Assembly: GCA_024511395.1 (NCBI GenBank)
Contig: JANELJ010000070.1
Coordinates: forward strand, 1-8,790
Origin: Gammaproteobacteria bacterium
GTDB lineage: Bacteria > Pseudomonadota > Gammaproteobacteria > GRL18
Direction: 5' to 3'
Length of the DNA stretch: 8,790 nt
Made by a program: the position numbers and the translations under genes. Below, piece by piece: positions 6,248 through 8,790 of this stretch. Under the pieces are notes generated by a model, which was not told the origin of the DNA, did no database searches, and saw only the letters and a program-made list of their open reading frames with translations. Every line of letters starts with the position of its first letter. Within the stretch, counting starts at the first letter, position 1.

Positions 6248-7233
6248 TCACCAAAAATATACAGCTTGATGAACAGGGACGACTCAAGCATTTTCTTTCC
6301 ATAGAAGGCTTTAAGCGTCAGCACCTGATCAGTATTCTCGATGCTGCTGAACCTTTTGCCAATGTTCAGGAACAGGCCGTTAAAAAAGTACCGCTGCTGC
6401 GGGGCAAAACCATCGTCAACCTGTTTTTTGAAGCCAGCACCCGTACCCGAACCACCTTTGAGTTAGCCGCCAAACGTCTGTCTGCCGATGTTCTGAATAT
6501 TAATATTAATACCTCCGCCACCAAAAAGGGCGAAAGTCTGCTGGATATGCTGCATAACCTGGAGTCCATGCATTGCGACATGTTTGTGGTACGCCATAAC
6601 CAGAGCGGGGCGGCACATTTTATTGCTCAGCATGTGTCACCGCACATCAGTGTTATTAATGCCGGAGACGGCTGTCATTCTCATCCTTCCCAGGCCATGC
6701 TGGACATGTTTACCATTCGCCGGCACAAAAAAGAGTTTGCCAATTTAAAAGTTGTTATTGTCGGCGATATTCTGCATTCCCGCGTGGCCCGTTCAGAGAT
6801 GCATGCGCTCACCACCCTGGGAGTCAGTGAAATCCGGGTAGTGGGGCCAAAAACCCTGATCCCCACCGGTATCGACACTTTTGGGGTGCATGTTTATCAC
6901 AATCTGCAGGAAGCATTGGTGGATGCCGATGTGGTCATTATGCTGCGCCTGCAGAAAGAACGCATGCAGGGTGCCTTATTGCCCAGTGAAGGCGAATATT
7001 ATCAGCACTACGGTCTGACTGAAAAAAAACTGGCTTATGCCAAACCCGATGCCATAGTGATGCACCCCGGGCCGATTAACCGCGGCGTTGAAATTGCTTC
7101 CAGTATCGCTGACGGGCCGCAATCTGTGATTCTGGAACAGGTCACCAATGGTATCGCCATACGCATGGCTGTCATGTCGCAGGCTCTGGGACCAAGAGGC
7201 AGTGACAGCAGCCGAATAGGAGGGAATGCCTGA
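6244..7233 (+). CDS. pyrB: Aspartate carbamoyltransferase catalytic chain (PyrB)
   Basis: Joins carbamoyl phosphate and aspartate to carbamoyl aspartate, the committed step of pyrimidine synthesis in the cytosol. The 329 residues include the carbamoyl-phosphate site [13 protein letters not shown] (61-73), the lysine loop TKKGESL (93-99), HPSQAMLD (147-154), HSRVARS (178-184), the aspartate-site Arg/Gln pair in MLRLQKER (233-240) and [11 protein letters not shown] (274-284). All expected catalytic residues are present. It overlaps pyrR by four bases and pyrC' by one. No pyrI regulatory chain is seen. This is the Pseudomonas-type arrangement, in which PyrB assembles with an inactive dihydroorotase-like subunit to give a large complex. 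Confidence 0.97.
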   Translation: MITKNIQLDEQGRLKHFLSIEGFKRQHLISILDAAEPFANVQEQAVKKVPLLRGKTIVNLFFEASTRTRTTFELAAKRLSADVLNININTSATKKGESLLDMLHNLESMHCDMFVVRHNQSGAAHFIAQHVSPHISVINAGDGCHSHPSQAMLDMFTIRRHKKEFANLKVVIVGDILHSRVARSEMHALTTLGVSEIRVVGPKTLIPTGIDTFGVHVYHNLQEALVDADVVIMLRLQKERMQGALLPSEGEYYQHYGLTEKKLAYAKPDAIVMHPGPINRGVEIASSIADGPQSVILEQVTNGIAIRMAVMSQALGPRGSDSSRIGGNA

Positions 7234-7235
7234 TG
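7218..7235 (+). promoter_or_regulatory. Strong ribosome binding site deciding the pyrC' start
   Basis: AGGAGGG at 7218-7224 lies eight bases before the ATG at 7233, which shares its A with the pyrB TGA. An out-of-frame ATG at 7226 sits only one base after the site and is too close to be used. Strong reinitiation would help keep PyrB and PyrC' equimolar. Confidence 0.6.
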
Positions 7236-8552
7236 CCTGACAGCCATTTACTCCGTCTGGCACGCCAGAGTGAACAACTGGATATTAGTATTATTAACGG
7301 CCGGATTATTGATCCGGCCAACCAGATTGATAGCCATACTGATATCCATATTCAAAACGGTAAAATCCTGGCCCTAGGTCAGGCACCGGATGGATTTAAA
7401 GCCCAGAAAGTTATTGATGTCACTGACAGAGTGGTCTGCCCCGGCCTAGTGGATATGCGGGTACGACTGCGTGAACCCGGTTTTGAAACCAAGGGTACTA
7501 TCGCTTCAGAAACCCGGGCCGCAGCTGCCGGCGGTGTTACCTCACTGTGCTGCCCGCCGGATACCAACCCCATTATCGACAATGCCGCCATGGTCAAGCT
7601 GATCCGTCTTAAAGCAGCCACTGAAGGTGTAGCCAAGGTCTATACCCTCAGCGCCCTGACCCAGCAGCTTAAAGGCGAAAAACTCAGTGAAATGCGGGAA
7701 TTGAAAGATGCCGGTTGTGTGGGCACCACCAATGCACTAAACCCGGTTAAAAGCACTCTGATTATGCGCAGGGCACTGGAATACGCGGCCAGCCATAATA
7801 TTACCGTATTTATCCAGCCCTTTGAGCCCTGGCTCAGTGACGGCTGTGCTCATGAAGGCGTGGTCAGTACCCGCCTGGGGCTGGCCGGTATTCCAGAGAG
7901 TGCTGAAACCATTGCCATTGCCCGGGATTTACAGTTGATTGAACTGATTGGCGGTCGAACCCATTTCTGCCAGCTATCCAGTGCCGGTTCTATCCAGCTG
8001 ATTCGTCAGGCCCAGAAAGCCGGCCTGCCGGTAACGGCCGATGTAACCTCCCATCACCTGCATCTGACCGAAATGGATATCGGCTTTTTTGACAGCAACT
8101 GCCATGTACTGCCGCCGCTGAGAACCCAGCGTGATATGGAAGCGCTGCGTCATGGCGTGCAGTCTGATATATTAAGCTGCATTGTCTCAGACCACCAGCC
8201 TCATGACAGTGATGCGAAGCTGGCCCCTTTTGCTGAAACCGAACCGGGGATCAGCGGGATTGAAACATTATTGCCTCTGGCACTAAAGTTAGTGGACAGG
8301 CAGAATATGTCCTTAATGGAAGTCATCTCCCGGCTGACCATTCAGCCGGCCAGAATTCTTAATATTGCAGAAGGGACACTCAGCACCGGCCAGGATGCCG
8401 ATATCTGTATTTTTGATCCTGAAGCTTACTGGCGGGTTGAAAAAGAAAAGTTTTTAAGCAAGGGTAAAAACACCCCGTTTCATGGCTGGGAGCTAAAGGG
8501 GCAGGTTGAATACACTATAAAAACCGGAGAGATTGTTTTCTCCAGAAAGTAG
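7233..8552 (+). CDS. pyrC': Dihydroorotase-like non-catalytic subunit PyrC' (pseudoenzyme)
   Basis: A 439-residue amidohydrolase-fold protein, full length for class I dihydroorotase. The N-terminal ING-IIDPAN part (21-30), VVCPGLVDMRVRLREPG (67-83), GGVTSLCCPPDTNP (100-113), DVTSHHLHLTE (270-280) and SDHQPHDSD (319-327) show the family clearly. The metal site is gone: the canonical HxH reads R76-V-R78, the SDDG segment reads TTNALN (165-170), the HCED segment reads QPFEPW (195-200), and the HVCHVST His is Gln247. Only the late Asp (Asp320) remains. This matches PyrC' of Pseudomonas, which has no dihydroorotase activity and is required for the PyrB complex. It follows pyrB with a one-base overlap and a strong ribosome binding site. 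An active dihydroorotase must be encoded elsewhere. Confidence 0.93.
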   Translation: MPDSHLLRLARQSEQLDISIINGRIIDPANQIDSHTDIHIQNGKILALGQAPDGFKAQKVIDVTDRVVCPGLVDMRVRLREPGFETKGTIASETRAAAAGGVTSLCCPPDTNPIIDNAAMVKLIRLKAATEGVAKVYTLSALTQQLKGEKLSEMRELKDAGCVGTTNALNPVKSTLIMRRALEYAASHNITVFIQPFEPWLSDGCAHEGVVSTRLGLAGIPESAETIAIARDLQLIELIGGRTHFCQLSSAGSIQLIRQAQKAGLPVTADVTSHHLHLTEMDIGFFDSNCHVLPPLRTQRDMEALRHGVQSDILSCIVSDHQPHDSDAKLAPFAETEPGISGIETLLPLALKLVDRQNMSLMEVISRLTIQPARILNIAEGTLSTGQDADICIFDPEAYWRVEKEKFLSKGKNTPFHGWELKGQVEYTIKTGEIVFSRK

Positions 8553-8790
8553 TGTGGACAGAGATGCCCGCACTACCCAGAGATACAGACACTGAAAACT
8601 ACAGTGAAAAACCACCGCTTCCCCGATCTTCCCGGGTATCAGTAAAACTGCACCCTCCAGAGAGGAGCCCATGGATTCAGAAGCTTCCTCATCCCCCAGT
8701 TTAATCATTAGACGCAGATCATTGAGTGAATCGGCATGATGCAGGGCATTTTCATAGGTAATGGCTTCTGAGCGATACAGATCATAAGTA
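8493..8790 (-). CDS. pilU: PilU-like type IV pilus retraction ATPase, C-terminal part (cut by window edge)
   Basis: The frame is open at the right edge, and its first residues read LYRSEAITYENALHHADSLN and then DLRLMIKLGDEE. This is the C-terminal helix region of PilT/PilU ATPases, closest in my memory to PilU. These hexameric cytosolic motors pull back type IV pili. The ATPase core lies outside the window. The unbroken frame ends at TAG (8493-8495), overlapping the pyrC' 3' end by 60 bases, with a hydrophobic tail of some 50 residues that does not look like a PilU ending. In another frame a short polar tail, SFTDTREDRGSGGFSL, ends at 8599-8601, before pyrC' and before a probable terminator. 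A one-base frame shift near 8646-8658 would join the two. In Pseudomonas, pilT/pilU lie near this same pyrimidine cluster. Confidence 0.7.
   Translation of the reverse strand, partial: TYDLYRSEAITYENALHHADSLNDLRLMIKLGDEEASESMGSSLEGAVLLIPGKIGEAVVFHCSFQCLYLWVVRASLSTLLSGENNLSGFYSVFNLPL
8519..8545 (-). terminator. Probable intrinsic terminator for the minus-strand pilU-like gene
   Basis: Read on the minus strand, CTGGAGA (8545-8539) pairs with TCTCCGG (8530-8524) with one T-G wobble and an eight-base loop, and is followed directly by TTTTT (8523-8519). This is the form of a rho-independent terminator. It lies inside the 3' end of pyrC', about 55 bases beyond a stop codon in the alternative pilU frame (8599-8601). 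On the plus strand no T run follows, so it is not a pyrC' terminator. Confidence 0.45.

Noticed and set aside
8590..8606. CACTG / CAGTG inverted repeat as a bidirectional terminator between pyrC' and pilU
   Set aside because: The five-base stem is weak and lacks a T run on either strand; the hairpin at 8519-8545 is a better candidate.
1..8790. CRISPR arrays, tRNA or rRNA genes, phage genes
   Set aside because: No regularly spaced repeats, no RNA gene signatures, and nearly all the DNA is accounted for by recognised coding regions.

Overview
The window reads as a gammaproteobacterial chromosome segment. The chain gshB - tonB - yqgE/algH - yqgF/ruvX - pyrR - pyrB - pyrC' matches the order known from Pseudomonas and relatives. 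The converging type IV pilus ATPase fragment (PilU-like) at the right edge fits the same neighbourhood. The genus cannot be named from this sequence. The DNA is of moderate GC, with an AT-rich gap at 316-528.

Layout. Positions 1-315 hold the C-terminal end of a transposase cut by the window edge. Positions 316-528 are non-coding: two small inverted repeats and a good sigma70-type promoter (454-481) that should drive gshB. From 529 to 5616 there is a tight forward run: gshB, a lipoprotein ApbE flavin transferase, a membrane-anchored NusG-domain-II protein, a Gx-transporter family membrane protein, tonB, yqgE and ruvX. Several junctions overlap by one to eight bases. A 100-base gap carries a possible promoter for the second forward run, pyrR-pyrB-pyrC' (5717-8552), whose genes also overlap (ATGA and TGATG). 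On the minus strand, a PilU-like C-terminus converges on pyrC', with a probable terminator hairpin embedded in the pyrC' 3' end.

How the genes work together. gshB makes glutathione. The ApbE / NusG-II / Gx trio looks like a small envelope flavin-redox module placed between gshB and tonB, where pseudomonads have none. TonB couples the proton motive force to the outer membrane. YqgE and RuvX are conserved housekeeping neighbours. PyrR, PyrB and PyrC' form a pyrimidine unit. PyrC' has lost nearly all the metal ligands of dihydroorotase, so it should be the structural partner of the PyrB aspartate transcarbamoylase and not an enzyme.

Most of the window is ordinary conserved biology. The items most worth a second look are the ApbE/NusG-II/Gx cassette, the dead PyrC', the disagreement at the pilU 3' end, and the possible leaderless start of pyrR.
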